This document shows, piece after piece, positions 33,119 to 43,812 of a stretch of 64,000 nucleotides of DNA. Position 1 is the stretch's first letter, and every line of letters starts with the position of its first letter. Below the pieces are notes generated by a model. It was not told where the DNA came from. It saw nothing but the letters and a program-made list of their open reading frames with translations, and made no database searches. Source of the stretch: Zygaena filipendulae (Eukaryota > Arthropoda > Insecta > Lepidoptera > Zygaenidae); assembly GCA_907165275.2 (NCBI GenBank), contig OU015679.1, positions 558,001 to 622,000 on the forward strand, given 5' to 3'. Made by a program: the position numbers and the translations under genes.

Positions 33119-34073
33119 TTTATTACAAGCTGTGCCCAAAGAATATATACGCGGGTAGCGATGGAATGCAGTGCCAGTCCGGCCGAGCCAACAAGATCGG
33201 GATGTAAGGCCCGCCACAGACACTCCACACTCCGCCTAGCAACAATATAAACTAAATTAAATGAAACTGTGAATTTCGCTAAATCTATGTTTTAATTAAT
33301 TCAATACCTTCGGTTGTATCCCCGTGCTATATAGTGTATATATTTTATTTATTTAAGATTTTTATTTACTATTTGATAATTTTAGTGATTCAGTTCTAAA
33401 ACCCTTTATATTTTACGTTAAACGACCAAATTTTTACTATATTACCCTTAATTTGCCAAAATTATAATTGATTACCCTATTTATATTTTATTTAGCAGAT
33501 TTTTTAAATGAGTTTAAATAAAATGAATAAAACAAAATTAATCTGTTGCGAGCCTTATCTGACTCCGCCCCCAGAATCTCTCCGACGATGACTCCACCCA
33601 CCGATTCCGGTTGGCAATAGGTATGAAACGCTACTCGTTCGTAGCGCGTCCGGAGGTTTTGATCCTAGACCATGCCCGACTCGCACACAATACACATATA
33701 TTTTAAAATTTTATATATGGTTTGAAATCACGGTTGGAAATCCAGTAATGAGTTACGGTCGAAGCTTTTAAACTATCGGGTGGATGAGAAAACAGTTAAA
33801 ATATTGTAGCACGCATCAAAATTCTAAACAACTAGGTAGATATGATTAAATCACAAAACTTAATGGACAAAGGTATCGAAACCTTTGAAATTCGATTCAA
33901 ATAATTCACATTTACTAGTTAAAGAAATTCATTTTAAACTAATTCACGAGAGTAGTATAATAAAAAATAGTAAAACGTCAGGATCTATGTAAAACGTAAT
34001 ATTTGACCGAGAGAAATCGCACGTAGAAACCTTAACGGCAATAATGTGGACGCAAGTAATATCCCACTTCTGA
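33119..34073. other. Spacer without recognised features
   Basis: A continuation of the pre-TRIM sequence to about 33240, then AT-rich DNA with a GC-richer piece near 33550-33690. I see no gene, terminal repeat or tandem array. Confidence 0.45.
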
Positions 34074-34517
34074 TGTAGGAAATAATGATAGGAATAGGAA
34101 ACTATACTAAGAAATTGCACCAACATAGTTATAGATAATACAGCATACCAGATGTCCGTAGGGAACACGGAGCAGTGCCTGGGACTTGCGACCCAGGTGT
34201 AGGTTTAATGGGGCCCCTTTACAATGCATGAACGCTCACCTCCACTGCCCGTGCTCCCGACTTAAGCAAACCTCTGGAAAGTATTAGATTACACAGCACA
34301 CTAATCACTATAGCCACTCTAGATTGATACGACACTATAACTGCACTGAACCGAACACAAAGTAACAATGAATCGTGGCTTACGCATACCCGCGTTTTAT
34401 ATCAAGTTCTAACAAAGACGAGTCGGGCAATGGAGTGGAGCGGGGGAACGAACGAGTTACGACAACTATACGTCGGCGGGAAACGTTATTGATAACGAAA
34501 CTACCCTCACGCCGACA
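34074..34517. repeat. Second copy of the solo-LTR sequence
   Basis: From TTGCACCAACATAG (34116) to CGCCGACA (34517) this matches 9390-9818. Shared text includes TGCCTGGGACTTG, GGTTTAATGGGGCCCC and GGGCAATGGAGTGGAGCGGG. I could not find a matching TSD, so the left border at 34074 is approximate. It may be truncated or diverged. Confidence 0.65.
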
Positions 34518-34947
34518 TATGGATATTGAGATGCTAATAACTTTTGTTATAAGCAATATTTCTTTAAAATCAAAACGTACAGCCCTAGTTATCCAATACA
34601 TCAATAACATGTAAAAAAATCATCAAAATTGGTCTATGTTTAAGGGGAGATAAATGGTTTGGCTTTTTGTATGAAAATTTGCACACACACGATCGTCTTA
34701 AGAGATGGCATCTCAATCAAATATCTGCGCTTGTAATAAGGTAGGGTATTTACAAACAAAAAATAAAACAAAAGTCGAACCCAATCTCCTTTTTTTTTTC
34801 TTTTTCAGCATAATCACTACATATTGTTAAGAAAAGCCCTCTTTTCTGTCTGTCGATCTTTCTGTTTCCGATAAACTCATAACAACTGAACGGGTTTTCA
34901 TTTGGTTTTCACCAATTTGTAAAAGAATATACAAATTGTTTGAAATA
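34518..34947. other. Spacer without recognised features
   Basis: AT-rich, with a poly-T run near 34790. No gene or repeat recognised. Confidence 0.45.
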
Positions 34948-36574
34948 GAGGAAAGTCACCAAATATGGAATACCATTTTATTTTTGGGATATAAAAAAAA
35001 AATTCTTATAAATTAAACCAGTTTAATGTTTTTACTAATCAGTCATACATTTATATGTAGTAATTAACAGCCTTTAATCAAATATATTAATTATCAAATT
35101 AAAATCTAACACAAAAAACAATATCACAAATGAGTAACCAAATATGGAATAGGTACCCATATATGGAATATAAGCATAAATCAACATAACAATAACAGAA
35201 ATTGACATTAATATCTTTGAGATCAATTAAATGAATATAACACATTGTGATCAATGAAAGAAGTTACATAATTACTTGCAAAAGTCACAGATCCAAGTAT
35301 CCAACTCTGGAACAGCACAATCATAATGTGCCCAGAGCCCACACATCAAGCATTTAATCCAGTTTTCTCCACTTTTATCCATGGAAAAAAGTCTTGAACA
35401 GAACATACATGCTGCATCAGCAGAGTCAGGAGGTACTTGGTCCATCAACTCATCATGTTCACTACCTTCATCAAACTGTCGTCTAGTTCCTCAGAGTCTT
35501 CTTCTTCACTATCATCCTTATTTTTCTTCATTTGTTTGTTTCTCTTCCCAGTTTTCTTCTTATTCTTTGTCTTGACTAGTTTATTTTCTTTTTCTTGTCT
35601 CTTCATATTTTTATTTTCTAAATCATTTTTATAGGGAGAAGATGTTATGACTGCTGCTACAGCAGCTTTTCTTCCTCTGCTAGATACTTTTCTTCGTTTC
35701 TCTGGCACTGGACTTATGGCATGCGGAGACACCAGACCCAAACTGCTGCGATTAAGCCCAGAAGTCGAAGGTCCAGGTTTAGGTTGTTAATTATGTAAAT
35801 TGGCAGTTGTTTGTGGTGCAGGTATTTCCACCAGAACTTGACCAGTTTCAGATCTTGATTCCAGCAGAGGGATATTGGTTGTACAACCGTCTATTACAGC
35901 ATTTTGTCGCGCAGCAATAAAGTCCACATCACTGAAGACATTTTTATTTAAAGGCCACAATCCAGTGACTTTGAACCCGTTGGCTGCAATTTCGCCTATT
36001 TGTACTTTCAAATAGGATTTGCCAAACAGCTCCACGATATCATATGGACGTCCCAGGTTTTTCGTTTGGTTGATTGTAAACCGGACATTCTAAAAACAAA
36101 CATTACATATATTTTTAAAGAAATAATAGCAAGTATCTATCATATGAAATATTAAGATCTAATTATGGAATATTCCATAATTAGACACCGACGGCTGTCC
36201 ATATTTGGATTTTTATACTAGTTTATACTCTTCTAAATATTTTTTCAAATCACAATATTTTAATGACAAAAGATCACAAAATGGTGAAATAAACATAATA
36301 CCGATATACTAAATAGTATAACACTTATGTATACAAACATAACAGCTGGTAATACTCATTTATTACTTACCTTTAAAATTTTCTGCGCGACAGCAAAACA
36401 AAACACGCCTGCCACACGTGAAGCGTTCGCGCAAGTGACTCGATGGTGTGAGTACGATGGTTAGGAGACCGAATGAAACAGGAGATGGTCGAGTGTTGCG
36501 TTTCATACTTATAGTCTTAGAGAAATGAAGGTATTCCATATTAGGATACTATTTCATATTTGGTGACTTTCCTC
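34948..36574 (-). mobile_element. Pogo-like (Tc1/mariner superfamily) DNA transposon, defective
   Basis: The ends GAGGAAAGTCACCAAATATG and its inverted form at 36555-36574 are flanked by TA on each side (34946-34947, 36575-36576), the TSD of this superfamily. Copies of ATATGGAAT(A) near both ends look like subterminal transposase-binding repeats. On the minus strand it holds only the C-terminal part of a transposase-like protein with stops and a frameshift. Most of the catalytic domain is absent, so it is an internally deleted copy. Confidence 0.82.
35278..36450 (-). pseudogene. Transposase C-terminal region with PHD-type finger (pogo-like)
   Basis: On the minus strand an exon end near 36371 (TTTTAAAG|GTAAGT) can splice to an acceptor at 36090 (TTTTTAG|). 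The frame then reads [19 protein letters not shown] and [20 protein letters not shown], typical of the tail of pogo/jerky-like DDE transposases. A TAA at 35787-35789 interrupts it, after which ISPVPEKRRKVSSRGRKAAV and TSSPYKNDLE continue in frame. Near 35445 the frame shifts into a PHD-like cysteine/histidine finger (CMFCSRLF...WIKCLMCGLWAHYDC...WICDFC). Broken and non-functional. Confidence 0.72.
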
Positions 36575-36576
36575 TA

Positions 36577-36989
36577 CATATAACTATAATAATAATCATT
36601 GGAATTGTCGGAAAAACTACATTTAATTTGCATACTACATGTTGCCAGGGGTACAGAATTCCCGCGGGAGCTCCGAAATCAACGCGGGTGGAACCGCGAG
36701 GAATAGTTATAAATAACTGAAGGAATGCTGCCATTTCTTATTCATGGCTCGCAAAAGTGTAAAATTGGAAAATATATAGAGGTTATTCAAACGGCTATTA
36801 CTCGTTAAGGGGTTCTAAAAGCCGCCAGAGAGTAACATTAGGGTCATGACAATACACTACAATATTATTAATAACTATTCGGTATTATTGGGAGGTACCC
36901 CGATAAAAACTGGAATTATCGACTTGCTTTGTCAAAAATTTCTGACTACCTTCATCACGAAACTAATAACATCGATTTGTTATGCCAAT
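36577..36989. other. Spacer without recognised features
   Basis: AT-rich single-copy-looking DNA with no recognisable gene or repeat. Confidence 0.4.
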
Positions 36990-37352
36990 AATTGATGATT
37001 AAACGAACTTACCTTAAGTGAAGTTCTATCATAATTATTTGAAGGCTTTGTCCGAAGGGATTCCTTAAATAACACTTGTAGTACCGCGTAGTGGTTCGCC
37101 GTTCATGCACTAAATTTGAGGGTAGGAATACTAGAAGCAAAAGAAAATATCAATCTTTCCTTATAAATAGACCTACCAACCCGCTCGTGTCATTTAGTTT
37201 AGAGATGCAAAGAAACTGAAAATATTTTACCCAGAAATTGGGGCTCGTAAAGCTCGTAGAGCCGGGAGGGTGGGTTGTGAATCCCTTCGGACAAAGCCTT
37301 CAAATAATTATGATAGAACTTCACTTAAGGTAAGTTCGTTTAATCATCAATT
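36990..37352. repeat. Inverted repeat (~72-bp arms, ~215-bp loop)
   Basis: ATTGATGATTAAACGAACTT...GAAGGGATTCC (36990-37063) is the near-perfect reverse complement of 37281-37352. Arms include CTTTGTCCGAAGGGATTC, which occurs a third time at 37366. Such a hairpin could be a MITE-like foldback or a rearranged gene piece. Confidence 0.75.
37042..37197. repeat. Repeat shared, inverted, with 63566-63721
   Basis: About 155 bp from CTTTGTCCGAAGGG to GCTCGTGTCATT is nearly identical to the reverse complement of 63566-63721, 26 kb away. It includes a TTATAAATAGACC box. The rest of 37353-38078 is AT-rich with no other feature seen. Confidence 0.8.
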
Positions 37353-38267
37353 ATTCTTCAGGCTTTGTCCGAAGGGATTCCTTAAATAACACTTGTAGAC
37401 TTTTAGAGATTCTGTGTAAAATATTTTGTTTTATTAATCAACAGTGGTAACAATACCACTAATCAACAGTAATTAGGCAGTACTAATCACGGTATTAATC
37501 ATTATACTTAATCGTTTTAGTGTACACCATTGAAGGTTGAAACCAACATTTAAATAAACAAGATACTGCTAAGGAGAACTTTCTGATAATGAATGGCATA
37601 AATGGCAGATGGGGGATACTTCTCTTTAACCATCGTCGTTCTTATAGATCCTTGCCACCAGGCTAAGCGTGTGTTGCGACTGCTCAGCAAAGAAAAACAG
37701 AATTTTAAACTTTTTTCACATAACTCCGAACTCGTCAAATGAGTTTATTGTGTCCGGTGTTGGCAACCTGGAGACAGCTTATTATCGTATCAGGGACGTA
37801 TAATTATCGTAAATAGACTAAATATTTCGACACACCTATTATTATATAGTGCAGAATGTTCGAAAAACGAACACCTTACCTATAACATTCCCTTGTTCGT
37901 TCATTGGTACGTAAAAATTTTACCTCAAAATATTGATAAATTATGGTACCTAATTATTAGGTTAATGTCTATTTAGACATTCTAGTTTTGTCTCTTAAAT
38001 AGCGTAATATTGATATGTACGCAAGTAGTAGTACCCTATAGTTATTAAAAATAAGTCATAAAAAAAACTATTAATATGCTCAGACGAAATAAAAACTCAA
38101 GACGGAGCGCTGTGAACAAAGAAGTGAAGCCGTAAAACTACGCCTCGGCGTGTACATGCACAGTTACACGCACACACATATAACGAAACTACGCCTTACC
38201 TTGTCAGTCAAGCTATTCCGACGCGCGGAGTGTCACGCTGTAATAATTTCTATTTTTTTAAGAAAAA

Positions 38268-38363
38268 ATGCCGAATTTTGTAGTGAGAGGGTGTAAAAAC
38301 CAATCTTCGAAAAATAAAAAGCAGGATAGAACCACATTTTTAATAAAATATCAATTTTATTAA
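38268..38363 (+). pseudogene. THAP-domain start of a P-like transposase
   Basis: ATG opens MPNFVVRGCKNQSSKNKKQD then RTTF, the typical beginning of a C2CH THAP DNA-binding domain, of which only the first cysteine and following basic stretch are present. The reading frame ends at 38361-38363 about 30 residues in, before the second half of the zinc finger. It lies 190 bp inside the left terminus. It could be the first exon of a spliced transposase, but no continuation is recognised. Confidence 0.6.
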
Positions 38364-38512
38364 TTTATGACAACTTGGAACACAAAACCTCCACAATTTT
38401 CATAAGTGTTGCTACTAGTGAGCGTCACAATAGTCCCCATTTTTTGGGTAAGTTAATGTGACCTGGAACGTAATGTAACACGTTCATTTACCTATTTCGA
38501 TTTTAAGTTTTT

Positions 38513-38910
38513 AACCGACTTTAAAAAAGCAGGAGGTTATGCATTCGATTGTATGTATGTTTTTTTTTTTATGTAGGTTCACCGATTACTCGAAGACGGT
38601 TGGACCAATTTCGAAAATTCTTTTTTTGTTTGTTTTTTTTTGTTTGTTTGTTTACTCTCAATTAGGTCCCATTGCCACCAAATCGGGATCTGATGATGGG
38701 ATCTTGGAGAAATCGAGGGAACTCTTCAAAAATAATAAGCACACCTATACCGATTTGAGTATTTTTATAGTAAATCGTTCATTTTCTTTCGGAAAGCAAA
38801 ATTTGAAGAAGTGGAACTGATGATGAAGACCACAGATGATCATCGGGACTACTCAATAATAGGTATTTCACGAGTTCCGATTCGTTAACTTTAAATGGTT
38901 CCTAAATAAT
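38513..38910 (+). repeat. Common lepidopteran interspersed repeat
   Basis: AACCGACTTTAAAAAAGCAGGAGGTT, then ATGTAGGTTCACCGATTACTC, GGGATCTGATGATGGGATC and GAGGGAACTCTTCAAAA follow the consensus order of a high-copy non-coding repeat known from many Lepidoptera, here from memory. It sits inside the P-like element and is the best single clue to the host group. Confidence 0.65.
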
Positions 38911-39059
38911 TTATGCTCGTCACAACTCACAACGTATATGGCAAAGTGGAACTGGGTTTGATTTACCAGGAGAACTCCTCAAAAATTAACGTCCCTGCAT
39001 CGAGAAGAGCAATATTTTGTAAAACATGATGAGTAGTTTACATCAGGCTATTGTAACTT

Positions 39060-39190
39060 AGATAAATTACAAACCGTCTCACTTAAAAGCAAGAAATTAA
39101 CAAATTTTTAACAAAAAACACAAAACTAAAAAGCTTATAATATCAAAATACCGATTTAATCTAACAGACAATAATACACGTAATACCTAC
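39060..39190. repeat. Foldback element, left arm (target of the Polinton)
   Basis: CAAAATACCGATTTAATC...ACGTAATACCTAC is the inverted counterpart of 58984-59110. The Polinton inserted at the end of this arm, duplicating ACCTAC. The element core and other arm are at 58799-59110. Confidence 0.65.
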
Positions 39191-39328
39191 AGTAGGTATA
39201 TATTGTATGTTCTGGACCACTTCGTTCTTTCGCAATGAGCGAGCACGTGCTCGCTCGCGAAATCACTCCGATGGTCCAGACCATACAATATATATCAATC
39301 AAAATGATTCACTTGTCGGATCGATCAT
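39191..39328 (+). repeat. Polinton left terminal inverted repeat
   Basis: 138 bp matching the reverse complement of 58655-58792. It contains the perfect 20-bp palindrome GAGCGAGCACGTGCTCGCTC flanked by inverted copies of TATATATTGTATG(T/G)TCTGGACC, so nearly the whole repeat can fold into one hairpin. The interval 39329-39727 that follows shows nothing further. Confidence 0.93.
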
Positions 39329-39727
39329 TTATTTGATCAACCATGCAACAAAACAACGAATGTCGTTCTTTCGCCAGGAGCGGTGAAAACAATAATTATT
39401 ATAATATACTGATTTAAAAAATGTATCTGTCATATGGATCATGCAAAGATTCACATGTCGATCGTACAACAAAAACAAACAATAATAACCCGTTTGCATG
39501 TTTAGTTACCAAATTATGAATAAATAAAAACATACCTGAACTATCTGCCTGTACCGCGGAACCATCATGTGAACTATTAAGTATTTTCATCACACATAAG
39601 CACATACAAGTTATACGTAAAAACTTTGAATTTAATAATTGAATTATACTTATGTTAGAAACTATTATGTTCACTATATTGTCAGGTGTCTCTCCACAGT
39701 TATGTAAAGCATATATTTAAACTCAGT

Positions 39728-39882
39728 ACCAGATTGGCTCAACGATCTTCAAAGTTTCAGATTTTCAGGCTAGATTGCTCAAGTCGTCGCCGAATCAAAT
39801 TCGGCACCAGATTGGCTCAACGATCTTCTGTAAATCAGAAACTAGGGCTAGATTGCTCAAGTCGTCACTGAGTTATAAATAA
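39728..39882 (+). repeat. 78-bp tandem repeat, two copies
   Basis: ACCAGATTGGCTCAACGATC...GATTGCTCAAGTCGTC occurs at 39728 and 39806. A partial third similarity (CAGATTGACTCGAGGAC) follows near 39900. Confidence 0.8.
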
Positions 39883-40195
39883 AGCACATATTTTGTGATC
39901 AGATTGACTCGAGGACACCATAACTTTACGCAGTGAACACAAAGATTCTAAGCACTCGCAATGTCTAAATCGCAACAGCAGAGACTGTACTGTACTGTAT
40001 GTTTCCCTTCGCTTCGCTTACTACTTATCTTTATTTTTTTACTTACCTTTGACATTCGGTACGGTTAGCAAATATGTAATAACCACACATGTTTCTGTTA
40101 AATGGTTCATGTATGTCTTTATTACGTTGCATTAATAAACATACAGTTAATCTGAGAATTTAACGCAAAACATAAATTATTATGTAGAAAAACGA

Positions 40196-40678
40196 AATAC
40201 GAAAACTCATGAATTTTGGTCTATTTGGAAATTATGACAGTGATAACGAGTTCTTAAAGCTGGAACTATTTCCCACGGTTTACAAAAAATATTTGCTTAT
40301 AATATATTTAAGAGGTATAAAATATAATTTTTATGACTTCAAGCACTTATCGTTTGTAGGTACTGTTTCTGCAATCAGTACGTATACTTATTGTTCTCAT
40401 AACTCTAAAATAAAATACGAAAACTCATGAATTTTGGTCTATTTGGAAATTATGACAGTGATAACGAGTTCTTAAAGCTGGAACTATTTCCCGCGGTTTA
40501 CAAAAAATATTTGCTTATAATATATTTAAGAGGTATAACATATAATTTTTATGACTTCAAGCACTTATCGTTTGTAGGTACTGTTTCTGCAATCAGTACG
40601 TATACTTATTATTGTTCTCATAACTCTAAAGTGCTGATCACCACGGTTCCACGGTCCGCGCATGTTTATTATTTATAA
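40196..40678 (+). repeat. 218-bp tandem duplication with matching small open frames
   Basis: The unit starting ACGAAAACTCATGAATTTTGGT occurs at 40199 and 40417. Each copy holds an open frame beginning MNFGLFGNYDSDNEFLKLEL (40209-40430, 73 codons; 40427-40678, 83 codons). Differences between the copies are few: Thr/Ala and Lys/Thr changes and one in-frame Tyr codon. Whether either is translated is unknown. It lies in the left arm between terminal repeat and IAP. 40679-41229 has no other recognised feature. Confidence 0.55.
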
Positions 40679-41229
40679 AATTCGCTGAAATGTCATCGCG
40701 CGCCGTCGCTTTCCCATCAAGTTGGATCTAAATATAACTAAAATACGATTTTCTGTCTGTAATATCGAGATAACTCTGTTCTAAAAAACTCAACTGAGTG
40801 TTATTTGCATTTGTAAAAACATTAATAACCATTTAAATGTTCTATATTTTTTTATCTCTATCCATCCAAACAATCTTCAGAATTGTTGAAAGGTTTTTCA
40901 TAAAATTTGATATACCTACTTATACTTTGGGTTCAAAAATGCCATACCTACTTATCATTCCGTAAAAAAAAAAATGTCTGAGAGAGTTTGGAATTCATGT
41001 GAGCGAAACCGAGGAAATAACTGGTAGTAGTAAATACATGAGAATAGTATCATTGGTGATACCGGTATGGTAAGTAAGTATTTGCTTGGCATGCAGTAAC
41101 TTGTTACAATGGAAATAATTGAACCATTGCACTCGACACATAATAGATGCGGCATATTGATGAGAAACTTATGAATCTAGTCCATTCCTTAATAAGTTTG
41201 AAATTTTATTTTAACTAGTAGGTACATTT

Positions 41230-41325
41230 ACATTTTTGAAGTTTCAATTTTCGGTTATATTTCGAAAAATATAGGTACTTGTATTCTGCAATCGCATAAC
41301 GTAATTCAATGTACATCGGGAATAA
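41230..41325. repeat. Direct repeat flanking the IAP gene (left copy)
   Basis: TTTCAATTTTCGGTTATATTTCGAAAAATA...CTGCAATCGCATAACG matches 42190-42275 with about 80-85% identity by eye. The pair brackets the IAP gene. Confidence 0.65.
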
Positions 41326-41429
41326 ATAATACACACAACGATAATATATATTAAGCGTGTTTAATCCAAACAAATTTAATGTCATAACAGGTATTTACCA
41401 AAAAATTACTTTAAATTATTGTTTTTCAT

Positions 41430-42011
41430 TCACGAGAAATACAACCTTACAACATTTACAATAGGACGTCTACACACTGGACAATTGTGAATGGAAAAAC
41501 TACACGCGGCGCATGCAACCACATGTCCGCACGGCGTCAAACATACATTGCACTCTTCATCGAAACAAACTTTACAACACTTGTCTACCTGGCACATTTT
41601 CTCGTCAGTTTCGTGAGGAACTTGCGTAGTAGTGTTGGCGACAACGTTGTTGTGGTGGTGCTCTTTTTGCGCATGTTCCCTAAGCGTCTTAACGTGGGGG
41701 TCTATATAATTGGTGTCTGCACCGAACATGCCGCACTCGTCGCGATCAAATGATGTATCAGCAATGGAGCGAAATAGGGGACACCGCGGTGACCACCGCC
41801 TGTGTTCTTGGTCAGGTTCGTCGAGTTGCAACCAATTCATTATCTCGACATTGCAGTACGCACAACGCACTTCGTCACCGCGACCTATGAAATAGAAACC
41901 ACTTTTTGCCAAACTTTCCGGTGACAAGTATGCCAGTGGCCAATTTACAAATGAGTTTAAACGTTCCTCCTCACTCGACATGGCGCTAGGAGTTTGCCGT
42001 TCGTGCGCCAT
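41430..42011 (-). CDS. Inhibitor of apoptosis protein (one BIR, one RING)
   Basis: 193 residues. The BIR domain spans about 17-82: conserved R17, FVNWP, LAKSGFYFIGRGDEVRC, and zinc ligands C50, C53, H70, C77. A C-terminal RING (about 146-183) has CKVC, PCGHVVAC, C170 and CPVC with all eight ligands, followed by the usual short hydrophobic C-terminus VVRLYFS. The layout matches baculovirus/insect IAPs, which bind caspases or IAP antagonists through the BIR and act as E3 ubiquitin ligases through the RING. Inside a Polinton it would block host apoptosis during replication. It is transcribed away from polB, on the opposite strand, and is intact. Probably captured from an insect or a DNA virus; no introns. 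Confidence 0.95.
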   Translation of the reverse strand: MAHERQTPSAMSSEEERLNSFVNWPLAYLSPESLAKSGFYFIGRGDEVRCAYCNVEIMNWLQLDEPDQEHRRWSPRCPLFRSIADTSFDRDECGMFGADTNYIDPHVKTLREHAQKEHHHNNVVANTTTQVPHETDEKMCQVDKCCKVCFDEECNVCLTPCGHVVACAACSFSIHNCPVCRRPIVNVVRLYFS

Positions 42012-42179
42012 CTTATCGGTGTAGTATACAAATGAGTCGCGCTCAAAGTTTGTCGGGGCAGTCGGTGCGATTTATAGGTAAATAATAGGTAGGTAAATAA
42101 TAGAAAGAGGCGTGGAGGGGATATCAGCGGAAATTATAAACACAAATGCTCGTGTGCATATTTTTATTTCAAGGAACAA

Positions 42180-42275
42180 ATACTTAGTTACTGTTTTCGA
42201 GGTTTGAATTTTGGTTATATTTCGAAAATCTACTTTTATTATGCAATCGTATAACGCAAATCAATGTGTTCATGA
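42180..42275. repeat. Direct repeat flanking the IAP gene (right copy)
   Basis: GAGGTTTGAATTTTGGTTATATTTCGAAAAT...ATGCAATCGTATAACG matches 41230-41325 in the same orientation. Confidence 0.65.
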
Positions 42276-42387
42276 AAAAGTAAGTAGGTACACGTATTTA
42301 CCGAATTCGTTACGTTACGCTCGATGCCATATCTAGTTCGTTCCATCATCTGTGGTAAAGACATTTTGCTTAGTTTGTTTTTTTTGC

Positions 42388-42483
42388 TCTATAAAAACAC
42401 GGGTGTCAATTAAATGGCATTATAATTAATTCATCTCTTGATTAAAGTGCATCGACGCAGTAAGGATAAATCAAAAATGTACG
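42388..42483 (+). promoter_or_regulatory. Candidate promoter and first exon for the spliced Polinton gene
   Basis: A TATAAA box (42390-42395, CTCTATAAAAAC) is followed about 90 bp on by AAAATGTAC|GTAAGT, a possible first exon with a strong donor at 42483. The phase of this ATG does not fit the best acceptor at 42710. It would fit a weaker AG at 42721, so the start of the protein is unsettled. Confidence 0.5.
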
Positions 42484-42710
42484 TAAGTACTTGCATTATT
42501 TACATTTTATTCTAATTTATTGAGAATAATTTGGAGGTTCTATATTATGTTTTTAAAGTTATTGTGTGAAGTTGTTGTAAAGTCATTGTGTTAACAAATT
42601 AGGTACACATAATTTAGGATACGCATCTGATTTAAATTATTTGGCAAAATAAAATGTGTTTAAGAACATGTCATATGTGTTGTGTACTATAAAAAAAAAA
42701 AAAATTTCAG

Positions 42711-43708
42711 GTCGGATATTGAGTATTCATCGGATGAGATCCAGGGTGCAGTGGCTGCCGCGCCGGTAGAAAAGCCAAAAAAAAGGGCACCGAAAAGAGC
42801 GCTAGAGGCTTCGGCATTGTCGGTTAGGTAAGAATTGTTTATGCACTGTTTAATAAGATTTTTTAGTTTAATATGATGTTGCACTGGGGGATTTATGCAA
42901 TAGTTGTCTTTAACATTTAGTAATGAAAAATTAAAATGTATTTTACAGATCCAAAAAGAAGCCTGACACCAGTAGCCGCAGCAGCGACAGCAGGAGTGCG
43001 TCGACCTCAACGAGGTGGGTAAATAGAAATTTTACATTGAATACCTATTAGTATTTTGAAATGTGTGTTTTGAACTTTATTTCTTGTGTGTTATGCCGTG
43101 TTGCCATCTGTTTGCTATCGAACCACGACAATTTTTGTAGTGGCTTGAGTGTTTTATACTATACATTCCTATATATTTTATACAGCAGTAGCCTTATTAA
43201 CCGGTTACTGTGAACCAACTTATTTATTATAAGTTACAAACTAAAAAATTGATTTTAAAATTTAACTTGTTCATTATTTATCTTTTAGACTTTTAGGTAG
43301 ATAATGGGTAATATCGCTTAAGTTGTGTAACATTTTTTATTTTATTTTTTTGACAGCTCGGAATACGAACGAGGCCTCTTCGGTCTGGAGCCGGTGACAA
43401 AACAAACAAATAAGCTGTCTACCAACACCGGCCTCCAGACCTACCTCAGCACTCGAGTCCCCGGCGGGAAAGTTCGCCGGGATAAACATCTGGAAGGAGA
43501 TTTTTATGTAGAGGTACGAGTTTATAATACTGAAGAGGCTGCGACCGCACAGCCAGATCAACGGTGGCGGTCAGCGCAAGTGGCTTTGAAATTAAAATTA
43601 AATCGGGATACTTCGCAATGGGGAGCCTTGCAAAAGTTTATGCACAAAGCACACGAGCTGTTTACTGATAGCGAACCTGTATTTTTTAGTGACAAAGGTT
43701 TTAAGTAG
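42711..43708 (+). CDS. Spliced Polinton gene of unknown function upstream of polB
   Basis: Three exons with consensus borders: 42711-42827 (acceptor AAATTTCAG|, donor GTTAG|GTAAGA), 42949-43014 (acceptor TTTTACAG|, donor ACGAG|GTGGGT) and 43357-43708 (acceptor TTTTGACAG|), all in matching phase. The product starts in an acidic patch (SDIEYSSDEIQ), passes a basic region (KPKKRAPKRALEA; SSRSSDSRSAST) like a nuclear localisation signal, and ends in a compact domain (GDFYVEVRVYNTEEA, RWRSAQVALKLKLNRDTSQW). No family is recognised. Its place just before polB suggests a role in early expression or replication (inference). Two introns in a Maverick gene are notable. Confidence 0.6.
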
Positions 43709-43812
43709 ATAATTTAAATTATTTTTACCTACACTGTATTTATTTCACAAGCTTCTGCGGAGTATCTCCATTTAGTTTTAGTTTTTAGTGTCATTCATAG
43801 TAATTTAACATA

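Noticed and set aside
35437..35634. Serine/phenylalanine-rich + strand frame
   Set aside because: It is the complement of the Lys/Glu/Asp-rich transposase linker on the minus strand.
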